Source: Enterocloster hominis (ex Liu et al. 2021) (GTDB taxonomy: Bacteria; Bacillota; Clostridia; Lachnospirales; Lachnospiraceae). Taken from it: a stretch of DNA of 64,000 nt. Made by a program: the position numbers and the translations under genes. The stretch is taken from NCBI GenBank assembly GCA_014385265.1, contig JACRTJ010000010.1:1-64000 (forward strand), in the 5' to 3' direction. The stretch's first letter is position 1; each line of letters starts with the position of its first letter. Of the stretch, positions 34,199 to 43,311 are shown one piece after another. The notes below the pieces were generated by a model, which saw only the letters and a list, made by a program, of their open reading frames with translations, searched no databases and had not been told where the DNA came from.

Positions 34199-34930
34199 CT
34201 ATTCCCCTTCTTTCCGGCCTTCCAAGTCCTTTTCCTGGGCCTCCAGAAGCTCCAGGAGCTTCTGCCGGTTATAGGTCAGATGCATGATCATGGCGCACCT
34301 GGCCCCCACCGAATCTCCCTTCAGGATGGCATTGGTCACTGCCCGGTGGGTCTCAATGGTCTCCTTCATCAGCTGCCGGCGGGTCAGGGTCGCAAAGGTG
34401 GACACGCTGGAGTTGATAAGGGGGATCAGGATTTCCACCACCCGGTTCCGGCTGCACTTTGCAATGCAGGTATGGAATTCAATGTCTTTTTTAATATGGT
34501 TGATCCCGGCAGTATACTGGCGCTCCACCTGGTCGCAGAGAGACTCAAGCTGCGCCTTCTCCTCCTCTGACGCATACTCGCTGGCCAGGGCGGCGATCTC
34601 CGGCTCCAGCATGAGCCTCACCTCAAAAAGCTCCAGGGCCAGGTGGTATTTGTCCTCAAACCGGCCAAGCCCCAGAGGATCCTCCTCCAGGGAGCTGGTA
34701 CTCACCACATACGTTCCCGAGCCCCTCCGCACCTCCAGGACGCCCTTTGATACCAGGCTTTTCACTGCCTCCCTTATGGTGCTCCGTCCCACGCCGAACT
34801 TTTCCGCCAGCTCAAATTCGTTGGGGAGCTTTTCACCGATGGCTACCGGCTCATTTAATATGTACTCCATCAGGGAATCCTCGATCTGGGAGCCCAGGAG
34901 CTTTTTTCCCACTTTTTCCAACTGATCCAT
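34199..34930 (-). CDS. GntR-family regulator, FadR/FCD subfamily
   Basis: Ligand-responsive repressor of 243 residues. The N-terminal winged helix reads LPNEFELAEKFGVGRSTIREA (about 38-58). The C-terminal all-helical FCD domain contains the metal/ligand histidines, for example in EFHTCIAKC. The start at 34930 follows AGGAGGACC and lies 10 bases after the EamA gene stop, so the two are one operon. It most likely binds the ACATC-N-GATGT sites upstream of the permease and its own operon; the ligand is probably the sugar acid or a breakdown product. Confidence 0.92.
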   Translation of the reverse strand: MDQLEKVGKKLLGSQIEDSLMEYILNEPVAIGEKLPNEFELAEKFGVGRSTIREAVKSLVSKGVLEVRRGSGTYVVSTSSLEEDPLGLGRFEDKYHLALELFEVRLMLEPEIAALASEYASEEEKAQLESLCDQVERQYTAGINHIKKDIEFHTCIAKCSRNRVVEILIPLINSSVSTFATLTRRQLMKETIETHRAVTNAILKGDSVGARCAMIMHLTYNRQKLLELLEAQEKDLEGRKEGE

Positions 34931-34940
34931 GGTCCTCCTC

Positions 34941-35828
34941 CTACGAATTTTTCGCGTACAGATAGACGCCCGCCAGCACAACCGCAGCTCCCGCCACCTG
35001 GATCAGTCCCGGGATCTCCCCGAACAGAAGGATCGCGGAGATGGAGGCAAATACCGGCCCCGCCAGCTTCACTGTGCTCACATAGGTGGGCGTTAAGAAC
35101 TTAAGGCTCCAGCTGAATACGCTGTGGCCCAAAAGGGTACAGAACACAGCCAGGCACAGGCTCATGATCCAGTTAATGGGCTCATAGCCGGTCATGGGCA
35201 CGCCGGAAACGGCGTCGAAGACCAGCAGGGATAAAAAGCAGCCCCAGTAAAGGACGTATGTATACACCATGGTGCTCATATGGCTCCGTTCCCTGGTCCC
35301 GATCAGCGTATAGCAGGCCGAGAAAAAGGCCGCTAAAAGAGCCAGGATATCGCCTAAGACTGCGTTCTTTCCGGCTCCGCCTCCCGTATCGGCCATGGCG
35401 ATGACCACGCTTCCAAGAAAGGCGATCCCGATGGCCAGGATCTCCTTTTTCCGGATCTTCTTTCCGAAAAAGATCAGGTATCCGAAGGCCGCAAAGGCCA
35501 CCTCCGTATTGACTAACACCGTGGAGCTGGCAATGGACGTGTTGCTCAGGGACTCAAACCATACCACAAAGTGCATGGCCAGGAACAGGCCCGAAAGGCC
35601 GCAGAAAGCCAGATCCTTCCCTTTTAAGGAAAGCAGCTCTTTCCTGGTCTCCCTTTTGGAAAAAATAAGCGGCGTCAGCAAAAGCACCGTCCAGCCCAGC
35701 CGGTAGGTGGCTGCAATGGTACTGGGCGCTGTCATATACCGGAAAAACGCCGACGACATGGAACAGCTGAACACTCCGGCTAAGAGGATCAGCTTGGCCT
35801 TCAGATTCGATCCAGATCTCTCATTCAT
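34941..35828 (-). CDS. EamA/DMT-superfamily transporter
   Basis: A 295-residue membrane protein with two EamA units (about 10 membrane segments), starting with a short polar N-terminus and then LILLAGVFSCSMSSAFFRY. DMT proteins usually export or exchange amino acids or other small metabolites. It precedes the GntR regulator gene and shares its promoter, so it may be part of the sugar-acid regulon. The substrate is unknown. Confidence 0.88.
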   Translation of the reverse strand: MNERSGSNLKAKLILLAGVFSCSMSSAFFRYMTAPSTIAATYRLGWTVLLLTPLIFSKRETRKELLSLKGKDLAFCGLSGLFLAMHFVVWFESLSNTSIASSTVLVNTEVAFAAFGYLIFFGKKIRKKEILAIGIAFLGSVVIAMADTGGGAGKNAVLGDILALLAAFFSACYTLIGTRERSHMSTMVYTYVLYWGCFLSLLVFDAVSGVPMTGYEPINWIMSLCLAVFCTLLGHSVFSWSLKFLTPTYVSTVKLAGPVFASISAILLFGEIPGLIQVAGAAVVLAGVYLYAKNS

Positions 35829-35907
35829 TTTCTTTCTCCCCCGCGTAAACAGATCGATGGTCCCCGGCTCCGGAAGCTCCGGCTGCCAGAGGACCCGGAA
35901 TACGTCT

Positions 35908-35936
35908 ATGATAATACGTCAGATGAGTAAAGTCAA
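35908..35936 (-). promoter_or_regulatory. Promoter of the EamA-gntR operon with embedded operator
   Basis: Minus-strand TTGACT (35931-35936), 17-base spacer and TATCAT (35908-35913). The spacer holds TCATCTGACGTA (35915-35926), matching 10 of 12 bases of the ACATCTGATGTA sites at the permease promoter. This points to autoregulation. The -35 box overlaps the end of the upstream permease-like gene. Confidence 0.7.
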
Positions 35937-37009
35937 CGGCTTTCCCCATCCTCTCCGTAGAGCTTCACCAGATCCTCAATGATGAGCAAGCCCACAGGCC
36001 CTAAAAAAAAGCCGGACACGCCAAACAGTTCCAGGCCCACATACATGGAGAACAGGGTCTCCAGCGCCGAAAGGCCCATGCGGCTTCCCATGAGCTTTGC
36101 CTCCAGGAACTGCCGGATAAAATAGCAGAGGCCGTAGATAAAAAGGAGCACCGCCCCCCTCCACCACTGGCGCTCCAGGAGAAGGAAGGCTCCCCAGGGG
36201 ACCAGCACCGCTCCGGTCCCGAACACCGGAAGGGCGTCCAGGAGCCCGATCCCCAGGCCCAGCAGCACCGAATACGGATTCCCCAGAAGGGTCAGTCCCA
36301 GGGTACAGATCATGGCCGTCACCGCCATGATCACAAGCTGGGTCTTAAACCATGCGCTGCCCGCCGACGCGATCCGTCTTCCCAGGACAGAAAATTCCCG
36401 GTGGAAGATGGATCCGCTCTTTTTCTCCCGGATCTCATCCATTTCCTCCAGGGTCATGACTGCGGCCACAAAAAAGAGCACCAGAAATACCACAGCCCGG
36501 ACCGCCCAGGCCAGGACGCTGACAGAATTGGTCATAAGAAGAGGAAGGGATGCCTGACGCACAGCCTCTGACGCGTCGCGGACCAGCTCCCTGGCCAGGC
36601 CCACAAGGCTTTCCGGCATCAGCCCCATCTTCTCCTCCAGGCTTAAAAACAGGCCTGTAAGGATCCGGTCGGCCTCAGAAAGCCATTCCGGAAGACGGAC
36701 CATGAAAAGCCTGGCCTGGGCCAGAAGCCGGCTGCTGCCAAGATAAAAAAGCCAGCCCAGGACTGCTCCCATAAAAAGAAGCTCCGCGCCGCCGATGACC
36801 GCCGCAGGGATCCTGCGCTCCTTCCCGCCCAGCCGGATCGTGAGCCTCCGCTCAAAATACCGGACCGACGGTCCCAGCCACAGGGCCGCCAGGTAGGCGC
36901 ACAAAAAGGGAACCACCAGGGGCAGGAGGTATTTGAAGCCTCCGTAGACTGCCCCGGTAATTCCCAGTATCAGAAAGATCTTCTTCAGTTTTTTGCCCGG
37001 CTTACCCAT
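35933..37009 (-). CDS. AI-2E family / YtvI-like membrane protein
   Basis: A 358-residue integral membrane protein of the AI-2 exporter superfamily, closest in pattern to the sporulation protein YtvI of Bacillus. It has two N-terminal membrane segments (about 10-45), a third near 65-80, an amphipathic cytoplasmic region, and a cluster of C-terminal segments including GLGIGLLDALPVFGTGAVLVPW. YtvI is made under early sporulation control; its transported molecule is unknown. The gene stands alone. Confidence 0.85.
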   Translation of the reverse strand: MGKPGKKLKKIFLILGITGAVYGGFKYLLPLVVPFLCAYLAALWLGPSVRYFERRLTIRLGGKERRIPAAVIGGAELLFMGAVLGWLFYLGSSRLLAQARLFMVRLPEWLSEADRILTGLFLSLEEKMGLMPESLVGLARELVRDASEAVRQASLPLLMTNSVSVLAWAVRAVVFLVLFFVAAVMTLEEMDEIREKKSGSIFHREFSVLGRRIASAGSAWFKTQLVIMAVTAMICTLGLTLLGNPYSVLLGLGIGLLDALPVFGTGAVLVPWGAFLLLERQWWRGAVLLFIYGLCYFIRQFLEAKLMGSRMGLSALETLFSMYVGLELFGVSGFFLGPVGLLIIEDLVKLYGEDGESR

Positions 37010-37074
37010 GGAATCACCCGTTTCTGTTTTGTACTTCCTTTGTACACCACTTAGTATGGGCCGGATTCCTTTCC

Positions 37075-37776
37075 TTATGCGTCCTGGAAAAATTTAAATT
37101 TTGAAAATGCGCCGCCGGACGGAGGCACGGAAAAGGTCATGGGCTTTCCTGTGGACGGATGGACAAAGGAAAGGGACATGGCGCAGAGAGCTAGGGGCCC
37201 TGCTGCTGCGGCCGCTCCTGTTCCGTATTTCCGGTCCCCAAAAAGCGGCAGGCCCCTGGATGCAAACTGGACCCGGATCTGGTGGTGGCGTCCGGTCTCC
37301 AGACGGATCCGTAAAAGCGTCAGGATCCCGTTTCCCCCGTCCTCCAGGCTTTCCAGAGCCTCATAGGACAGTTCAGCCCGTTTTCCACATTTTCCACCAT
37401 GATCCACAACATAGGATTCATTTCCATCCACGGATTTTTCCAGATAATCCACAAACTTATCCACATCTTTTTCCGGCTTTCCACATACAACAGCCCCATA
37501 GATCTTCTCCAGCTTCCGGTCCTGGACCTGTCTGCTCAAGGCTGCGGCAGCATTTTTAGACAATGCATACACCATTACCCCTGACACAGGCTTATCCAGT
37601 CTGTGGATAACTCCCACATAGGGCTCCTTTCCCGGCGTGCATAACTTGTGGATAACCAGATATTTCCGGATCTCGCTGACCATATCCGGCGCAAACCGCT
37701 TCGCCGCCTGGGATTCCACTCCCGCAGGCTTCACCGCCACCAGAATATCCTTATCTGCATATAATACCTGTACCAT
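37075..37776 (-). CDS. RluA-family pseudouridine synthase
   Basis: Converts uridine to pseudouridine in RNA. The 233-residue protein contains the catalytic motif GVIHRLDKPVSGVMVYA, where the aspartate is the nucleophile, and the later ETGRHHQIRVQFA block. There is no S4 domain, and the length suits a short RluA/YhcT-type enzyme. The start is at 37776 after GGAAGG. The target (rRNA or tRNA position) cannot be assigned. Confidence 0.93.
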   Translation of the reverse strand: MVQVLYADKDILVAVKPAGVESQAAKRFAPDMVSEIRKYLVIHKLCTPGKEPYVGVIHRLDKPVSGVMVYALSKNAAAALSRQVQDRKLEKIYGAVVCGKPEKDVDKFVDYLEKSVDGNESYVVDHGGKCGKRAELSYEALESLEDGGNGILTLLRIRLETGRHHQIRVQFASRGLPLFGDRKYGTGAAAAAGPLALCAMSLSFVHPSTGKPMTFSVPPSGGAFSKFKFFQDA

Positions 37777-37833
37777 GGTCCTTCCTTTCCTTCTGTCCAT
37801 TTACTTTGATGATAAAAATATTTTCCGAACCCC

Positions 37834-37862
37834 TTGCATATTTTAAGGCAAAGTGATATAGT
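37834..37862 (+). promoter_or_regulatory. Promoter of the hemolysin III-family gene
   Basis: TTGCAT (37834-37839), 17-base spacer and TATAGT (37857-37862), about 85 bases before the start codon. Confidence 0.7.
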
Positions 37863-37946
37863 ATATAAAAAAGTTAGATGTAGTTTTTAAAGCTACATTA
37901 TGTATTATTAAAAATTATATTCCATTTTCTGATTGGAGGTATGTGT

Positions 37947-38603
37947 ATGAAACTCAGTGTTAAGGATCCCGGCAGCGCCCTTACCCATTTTATCGCAATG
38001 ATCCTGGCGGTCCTGGCTGCGGCTCCCCTGCTTTTGAAGGCCGCGTTTTTCACCGACCGGCTCCACGTGGCGGCCCTGGCTGTATTTATCGTCAGTATGA
38101 TCCTCTTATACGCTGCCAGCACCGTCTACCACACCTTCGATATTTCTGAAGGCGTCAACCGGCTCCTCCGGAAGATCGACCATATGATGATCTTTGTCCT
38201 GATCGCAGGAACGTATACGCCGGTATGCCTCATCGTTCTGGGAAATTCTGCCGGATACCGGCTCCTGGCCCTGGTGTGGGCCATTGCAGCCGTGGGCATC
38301 CTGATCAACGCCCTGTGGATCAGCTGTCCCAAGTGGTTTTCCTCCTGTATTTATATCGCCATGGGATGGATCTGTGTGACAGCCTTTGGACAGATCCTGT
38401 CCTCCCTGACTCCAGGTGCCTTCGGCTGGCTCCTGGCCGGAGGGATCATCTACACCGCCGGAGGCGTCATTTATGCATTAAAGCTCCCGCTTTTCAACTC
38501 CAGGCATAAAAATTTCGGGTCTCACGAGATCTTTCACCTGTTCGTCATGGGCGGGAGCTTCTGTCACTATATGATGATGTATGGCTATCTGGCCGCAGCC
38601 TGA
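37947..38603 (+). CDS. Hemolysin III / PAQR family membrane protein
   Basis: A 218-residue protein with seven membrane segments. The metal-binding positions of the family are visible: a serine/histidine in SAVYHTFDIS-like AASTVYHTFDIS, an aspartate in KIDHMMIF, and C-terminal histidines in SHEIFHLFVMGGSFCHY. Homologues are called hemolysin III or YqfA; a hydrolase or sensor role is more likely than haemolysis. The start at 37947 is seven bases after GGAGG; the ATG at 37941 is too close to it. Confidence 0.92.
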   Translation: MKLSVKDPGSALTHFIAMILAVLAAAPLLLKAAFFTDRLHVAALAVFIVSMILLYAASTVYHTFDISEGVNRLLRKIDHMMIFVLIAGTYTPVCLIVLGNSAGYRLLALVWAIAAVGILINALWISCPKWFSSCIYIAMGWICVTAFGQILSSLTPGAFGWLLAGGIIYTAGGVIYALKLPLFNSRHKNFGSHEIFHLFVMGGSFCHYMMMYGYLAAA

Positions 38604-38612
38604 TCCAGGGAG

Positions 38613-40142
38613 CTAGCGCCGGTGTCCCCGGCCCTGGCTCCTGTTTTTCTTTTCTTCCAGCAGGCGGTTAAACTCTGCCGCTGCCTCCGGCCCCTCTTCC
38701 ATCAGTCTTTGCCGGCGGCGTTCCCGTCTCCGGGCGGCTGCCTCCGCCTCTTCTTTCCTTCTCTTCCGGATCCAGACCATCCAGAGACCGGCCCCAAGGG
38801 CTGCCAGGACCGCCAGGATCACACCAGGGATCACAGCCTTCGGAAGCTTCATGGAAAACCTTCCGTCTGTTTTCTCCGGATCCACAGAGGCCGTCTCTGT
38901 GGGCTCCTCTGTATCCTCCGGTTCCTGGGCGGCGCTTCCGGTCTCCCCGCTTCCATCCTCTGTTCCAGGCTCTGCGGCGTCTCCGCCGGAAGGCTCCGTT
39001 TCAGCCGGTACCTGGATCGTCTTATCCAGGAGGTAGGCCTGTCCCACCTTTCTTTCATTATAAACGTACTGGAGGAGGGCCACCGCATTGGCAGGCGCTT
39101 CTTCCGGAAGGGCTTCCAGGGAAAGCTCTGCATCACCGAAGGAGGCCTCCTCTGGCAGAGTCACCACTTTTCCTTCCTCCACCATCAGATCTGCCGGGTT
39201 ATAGGACGTGCCGCCGATGTCCACGGCCTCCTCCCCGGTCACATACCGGGTCTCGTTTTCTGCGATCCCCACATTCTGAAAGCGGTCGAAGCCGAACTGT
39301 AAAAGGGCCTTGCCGTCCAGGAAATACTGGCGGGGACTCCCCTTTAAGATCACAGACACCAGCCGTCTTCCGTCCTTTTCCCCATAGGTCACCAGCGTAT
39401 TTCCTGCCTTTAAAAGATACCCGGTCTTTCCAGCCACCGCCTCAGGACAGTAAAACTCACTGGCCGTATCCTCGGTGATCACCAGACGGTGCTCCTGGCG
39501 CACGGTGAAGCCGTTGGGATTGTTAGTGGTGGGGCCGACCTCATGGGACACGGAGGAGCTGATCTCCAGGAGCTTTTCATTCTGGAACGCCGCGCAGGCG
39601 ATCTTTGCCATATCATAGGCCGACACATTCTGGGTATCTCCGTTGAGACCCGACGGATTCTCAAAATGACTCTCATTGCAGCCCAGCTCCGCCAGCTTCT
39701 GGTTCATCATATCCACAAACGCCGGGATACTTCCCGCCACATGCTCTGCCAGGGCGTTGGCCGACTGATTCACCGACGAAAGAAGAAGGGCATACAGGCA
39801 GTCCTCCACCGTCATTGTATCGCCGATGGCCAGGCTGTATTTATTGCCGCTGTCCGCCTCCACGCTGTTCATGGCGGTCTCTGAATACGTCACTGTATCG
39901 GAAAGCTCCGCATGCTCCAGGACGATCAAGGCAGTCAGAAGCTTTGTGATGCTGGCAGGCGGATATTCCACATGGCTGTTCTGGCCAAAGATCATGGTCC
40001 CCGAATCCACGTCCATCAGGGCCCCGGCCTCGGCCTGGATCCCCGTATCCGACGGCCAGTCGGGCCGCGCAAAGGCCGTCATGGCAAAAAGCTGGCAGAA
40101 TGCCAGCACGCTGCATAGTAATTTCTTTGTTTTATGTTTCAC
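38613..40142 (-). CDS. D-alanyl-D-alanine carboxypeptidase (DacF/PBP5 type)
   Basis: Penicillin-binding enzyme that trims the terminal D-Ala from peptidoglycan stem peptides. The 509-residue protein has a signal peptide (about 1-25), the serine motif Ser64-x-x-Lys67 (PASITKLL), the SVN motif in SSVNQSANALA, and KTG in AVAGKTGYLLKAG. A PBP5 C-terminal beta domain follows, then an acidic Pro/Glu/Thr-rich linker. A membrane segment sits near 450-470, and a basic, charged cytoplasmic tail rich in Arg and Glu ends the protein. The tail is longer than in classical DacF. It overlaps the upstream GIY-YIG gene by 4 bases. Confidence 0.94.
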   Translation of the reverse strand: MKHKTKKLLCSVLAFCQLFAMTAFARPDWPSDTGIQAEAGALMDVDSGTMIFGQNSHVEYPPASITKLLTALIVLEHAELSDTVTYSETAMNSVEADSGNKYSLAIGDTMTVEDCLYALLLSSVNQSANALAEHVAGSIPAFVDMMNQKLAELGCNESHFENPSGLNGDTQNVSAYDMAKIACAAFQNEKLLEISSSVSHEVGPTTNNPNGFTVRQEHRLVITEDTASEFYCPEAVAGKTGYLLKAGNTLVTYGEKDGRRLVSVILKGSPRQYFLDGKALLQFGFDRFQNVGIAENETRYVTGEEAVDIGGTSYNPADLMVEEGKVVTLPEEASFGDAELSLEALPEEAPANAVALLQYVYNERKVGQAYLLDKTIQVPAETEPSGGDAAEPGTEDGSGETGSAAQEPEDTEEPTETASVDPEKTDGRFSMKLPKAVIPGVILAVLAALGAGLWMVWIRKRRKEEAEAAARRRERRRQRLMEEGPEAAAEFNRLLEEKKNRSQGRGHRR

Positions 40143-40411
40143 CTGGTTCCTCCTGCTGTCTTATCCTGTGTTCTCACAAGAGCTTCTTTTTCTTTTCTCG
40201 TCATCCGTTTAATGGCGGCTTCCCGGCTCATGGCCTCCCTTTTGGTCTCAAAGGCCTCATAATAGACCAGGACCACCGGCCTTCTGGGCTTCGTATACTT
40301 GGCCCCGCGTCCCATATTATGGGTATTCACACGCTTTTCCAGATCGTTGGTCCAGCCGCAGTAAAAGGTTTTATCCGCACATTCCAGCAGATATGTGTAG
40401 TTCATATCCAT
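40139..40411 (-). CDS. GIY-YIG domain protein (UPF0213/YhbQ type)
   Basis: A 90-residue single-domain member of the GIY-YIG nuclease superfamily. Motifs are YTYLLECADKTFYCGWTND at the N-terminus, followed by RVNTHN and the conserved glutamate in MSREAAIKR. Members of this small group may cut DNA or RNA, but their biological role is not settled. Translation is coupled to the carboxypeptidase gene by a 4-base overlap. Confidence 0.93.
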   Translation of the reverse strand: MDMNYTYLLECADKTFYCGWTNDLEKRVNTHNMGRGAKYTKPRRPVVLVYYEAFETKREAMSREAAIKRMTRKEKEALVRTQDKTAGGTR

Positions 40412-40675
40412 CCGTCCTCATGTTATGTAAACGGCAACGGCATCTTAAGGCTGCCATCGCCGCCCCGGCCAGGACAGCCCTTCGGGCGCTGGTTCCGGAT
40501 CTATATCAAGCACCGGCCGGATGCGTTTTCCTGTGTGAGTCCGCTTTTGTCTTCCGGCTTATACTCTATTATATGGTATTTTGCCCGAAATGCAACCAGA
40601 CATTCTTTCATTTTTCAGATCCCTGCCGCCTTATATGCGGCCTGACGGGGATACTGCCCGCCAGACCGGCACCGC

Positions 40676-42238
40676 CTAGGCCCGTTCCCCCACCGCCTTC
40701 ACGATGATCAGCTTATCTCCAGGCTGGATGGACGGATCCGTAAGCCCGTTGTCTGCCATGACCGCATCCACACTGGTATGAAATTTTCTGGCGATCTTCC
40801 ACAAAGAATCCCCCGGCTGTACCACATAACCCACGATCCCCGGGATCTGCTTCAGCCGTTCCGTATCCAGGGGCTCCTCCCGCACATTCAGGATCACCTG
40901 GCCGCAGACCTGGTTCAGCACCAGCACATCCATGGTCACCGACGCCTTGATCTCCACGCTGTCGCCGCCCAGCATCACGGCAGAGATCTGCTCCAGTCCC
41001 GGCTCCATCTGGTAAACACTGTCCTCTGTGATCCCCGGTACCTGGGCCGTCATATGGAACGGCAGCACCTCTGTGGACGCTCCCACCGGAGAGGAGTCGT
41101 CGGCAGTCAGATACAGAAGCTGCACCTCCAGAACGCCGTCCATGGACAGCTCTCCGTCCCGGATCTGTACCTCATCCAGCTTCACGTCTCCGTCGCTGTG
41201 GCAGATCTGCAGGATCCGCTGCCCCACCGGCAGATCCACCTTTTCCTGGAGCCTGGTCTTCAGCTGGTTCCTGGCGGCGATCTGGTCAAAGCACGCCTCT
41301 CCTGTATCCAGATCCAGCTCCCGGTCCAGGGCGTACAGATCGTTTAAGATCTCCAGCTCCTTCTCCTCATAAAGCCGCATATCCAGCTCCATGACCGCAT
41401 CCACGGACAGCTCCCGCATCTCTCCGTCCGAATCCGGATTCACCTCCAGCTCCTTATGTACCAGACGCACCGTGATAAAGGGGATCATTTCCTCCACCGA
41501 GGGCTCCAGCTCCACCTCGCCGGAAAACGGCACCGTTTCCTCCAGGCACTGGACCGGCACCTGACCGGCCTCCCCGGAATAAATGGCGAACACCATCAGC
41601 TCCCCGTCCAGGCGTATCCTCCCGTCCAGGGGCCTCGTATTCACGCCCCGCAGGCGTATGTCCTGCCACAGAAGGGTGTCGATATCCGGCTTATTTCCCG
41701 AAAGGGACAGTACCTCCCGGACCCGGAACGTATCCTTCCGCCGGGCGCTTAAGGCCGCCACAGCTATGGTTTTCTTTAAGGTCTCCACGTCCCCGTCAAA
41801 TCTCGCGTCCTCCGCCGCCTCGGCGTCGAAAAGGGTCTCCGCCTGGAGCTTTAAGGTCACCAGGGCCTTTACGTTCAGCTTCCGGGAATTGATGATCCCC
41901 AGCTTCAGATCGTCTAACTCCCAGCCGGCCTGGATATGATCGTTCTCCAGGAGACCCGGCATATTCACCCGCTCCTCAAAGGGAAGGTTTCCGGCCAGGG
42001 TCATGACCTGTCCGCCGGGCGTCCGGTACAGCACCCGGAAATCCAGCCGTCCCCGGACCTCCACCTTTTCCCCCTGGTTCTTCGCCGACTCGATCTGGAT
42101 CTCTCCTCTTTCTAAGATCAGCTGCTCCACGTCCTCCATGGTATCCGGCACGTTAAAATCATCGTCCAGGGTCATCTGGGACGCAACGCTGCCGCTTCTC
42201 CGGTTCATATGGATATGCTTTTTCACCAGCTCCATCAT
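40676..42238 (-). CDS. SPOCS (DUF3794) and LysM domain protein, spore-related
   Basis: A 520-residue protein with repeated SPOCS/DUF3794 domains over most of its length and a C-terminal LysM domain (GYVVQPGDSLWKIARKF...). LysM binds peptidoglycan, and SPOCS domains occur in spore coat and cortex assembly proteins of clostridia. It probably helps build the spore envelope. There is no signal peptide, which fits assembly from the mother-cell side. The ATGATG start at 42235-42238 lies right after a strong RNA hairpin, and the longer ORF is unlikely. Confidence 0.88.
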   Translation of the reverse strand: MMELVKKHIHMNRRSGSVASQMTLDDDFNVPDTMEDVEQLILERGEIQIESAKNQGEKVEVRGRLDFRVLYRTPGGQVMTLAGNLPFEERVNMPGLLENDHIQAGWELDDLKLGIINSRKLNVKALVTLKLQAETLFDAEAAEDARFDGDVETLKKTIAVAALSARRKDTFRVREVLSLSGNKPDIDTLLWQDIRLRGVNTRPLDGRIRLDGELMVFAIYSGEAGQVPVQCLEETVPFSGEVELEPSVEEMIPFITVRLVHKELEVNPDSDGEMRELSVDAVMELDMRLYEEKELEILNDLYALDRELDLDTGEACFDQIAARNQLKTRLQEKVDLPVGQRILQICHSDGDVKLDEVQIRDGELSMDGVLEVQLLYLTADDSSPVGASTEVLPFHMTAQVPGITEDSVYQMEPGLEQISAVMLGGDSVEIKASVTMDVLVLNQVCGQVILNVREEPLDTERLKQIPGIVGYVVQPGDSLWKIARKFHTSVDAVMADNGLTDPSIQPGDKLIIVKAVGERA

Positions 42239-42294
42239 AAAAACGCCACCACACCTTTCCAAAGCCTTTGCTTTACAAAAATGTATGATGGCGT
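42236..42294 (-). promoter_or_regulatory. Stem-loop abutting the SPOCS gene start
   Basis: On the minus strand a 13-base arm (42282-42294) can pair with 42243-42255, all positions matching if G-U pairs are allowed except the loop-closing end. A small AAAGC/GCTTT hairpin lies inside. The 3' arm contains the only purine-rich ribosome-binding sequence and is followed by TTTTT and the ATG. It may be a terminator for the upstream ttcA-like gene or a translation-controlling hairpin. Confidence 0.5.
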
Positions 42295-42299
42295 CCTTC

Positions 42300-43151
42300 T
42301 TAATATTCCTCCAGGAAATGATGGCGCTCTCCCCGGCGTATATATCCGATGCAGGCGTCTGTATTGACATTTTCCACGCTGCGGAAAATATTCATGTCAA
42401 TATACGGGCTGGTCTTCCGGAACTCCCCGATCAGCTTCTTCATTTCCTTCTTCTTGGACAGCTCCTCGTTCTGTCTCCGGCTGCTCTCCTCCGTAAACCG
42501 GCAGGCGCACTGTAAGAACTGAAGCTGATTATATTCCTTCCATGCCAGGATATCCGCCTCCTTCACCAGGTACAGGGGGCGGATCAGCTCCATGCCCTGG
42601 AAATTGGTGCTGTGGAGCTTGGGCATCATGGTATTGATCTGGGCCCCATAGAGCATGCTCATAAGGATCGTCTCGATCACATCGTCAAAATGGTGGCCCA
42701 GGGCGATCTTATTGCAGCCCAGCTCCCTGGCGTTGGCGTACAGGTTTCCCCGCCGCATCCTGGCGCAGAGGTAGCAGGGGGAGTCCTCCACATCCACCAC
42801 CGTGTCAAAGATCTCCGTCTCGAACACGTGGATCGGGATCCCCAGGATCCTGGCGTTCTCATGGATCAGCTTCCGGTTTTCCTCCCGGTAGCCCGGATCC
42901 ATCACCAGAAACTTTAACCCGAATTCCATCTTTCCGTGCCTTAAGATCTCCTGCATGCACTTGGCAAGGAGCATGGAATCCTTTCCGCCGGAAATACAGA
43001 CTGCGATCTGATCGCCCTCCTGTATCATCTCATACTCGTTGAGTGCCTTCACAAAGGGCCTCCAGATCTCCTTCCGGAACCGTTTGATAATGCTTTTTTC
43101 GATCTCTCTGGTCCTTTCCTTAAGGCCCTCCTCCTCGTACCGTGTCTCCAT
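42300..43151 (-). CDS. TtcA-like tRNA thiolation / PP-loop ATPase
   Basis: A 283-residue N-type ATP pyrophosphatase. The PP-loop SGGKDSMLLAKC lies near residue 50, and the CxxC pair in SPCYLCARMRRG, with GHHFDDVIETILMSM further on, matches the TtcA family that thiolates cytidine 32 of tRNA using an iron-sulfur cluster. Some clostridial paralogues have unassigned sulfur-transfer roles. The start at 43151 is placed after GGAGAGG; 52 upstream in-frame codons are not convincing. Confidence 0.88.
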   Translation of the reverse strand: METRYEEEGLKERTREIEKSIIKRFRKEIWRPFVKALNEYEMIQEGDQIAVCISGGKDSMLLAKCMQEILRHGKMEFGLKFLVMDPGYREENRKLIHENARILGIPIHVFETEIFDTVVDVEDSPCYLCARMRRGNLYANARELGCNKIALGHHFDDVIETILMSMLYGAQINTMMPKLHSTNFQGMELIRPLYLVKEADILAWKEYNQLQFLQCACRFTEESSRRQNEELSKKKEMKKLIGEFRKTSPYIDMNIFRSVENVNTDACIGYIRRGERHHFLEEY

Positions 43152-43311
43152 CCTGTACCTCTCCTGTTTTCTTTTATCCGTATGTTTCCCCATTCTACCA
43201 GAAAATCCGGCCGCGGTAAAGCAGTTTCCGGCCAAAGGCTTCCATACGGCCCGGAGGACAGGCATCCCGGCGTCCCAGCTTCCCGGATGCCGGGACCCTT
43301 CCTGCATCCGC

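Noticed and set aside
37385-37640. Many TCCACA/TGTGGA-like repeats, possible DnaA-type or CRISPR-like cluster
   Set aside because: They fall within the pseudouridine synthase gene and encode Val/Asp/Lys-rich protein; spacing is irregular and there is no origin or array context.
42300-43307. Long N-terminal extension of the TtcA-like protein
   Set aside because: The upstream residues are unlike the family, and the ATG at 43151 has a clear GGAGAGG site.
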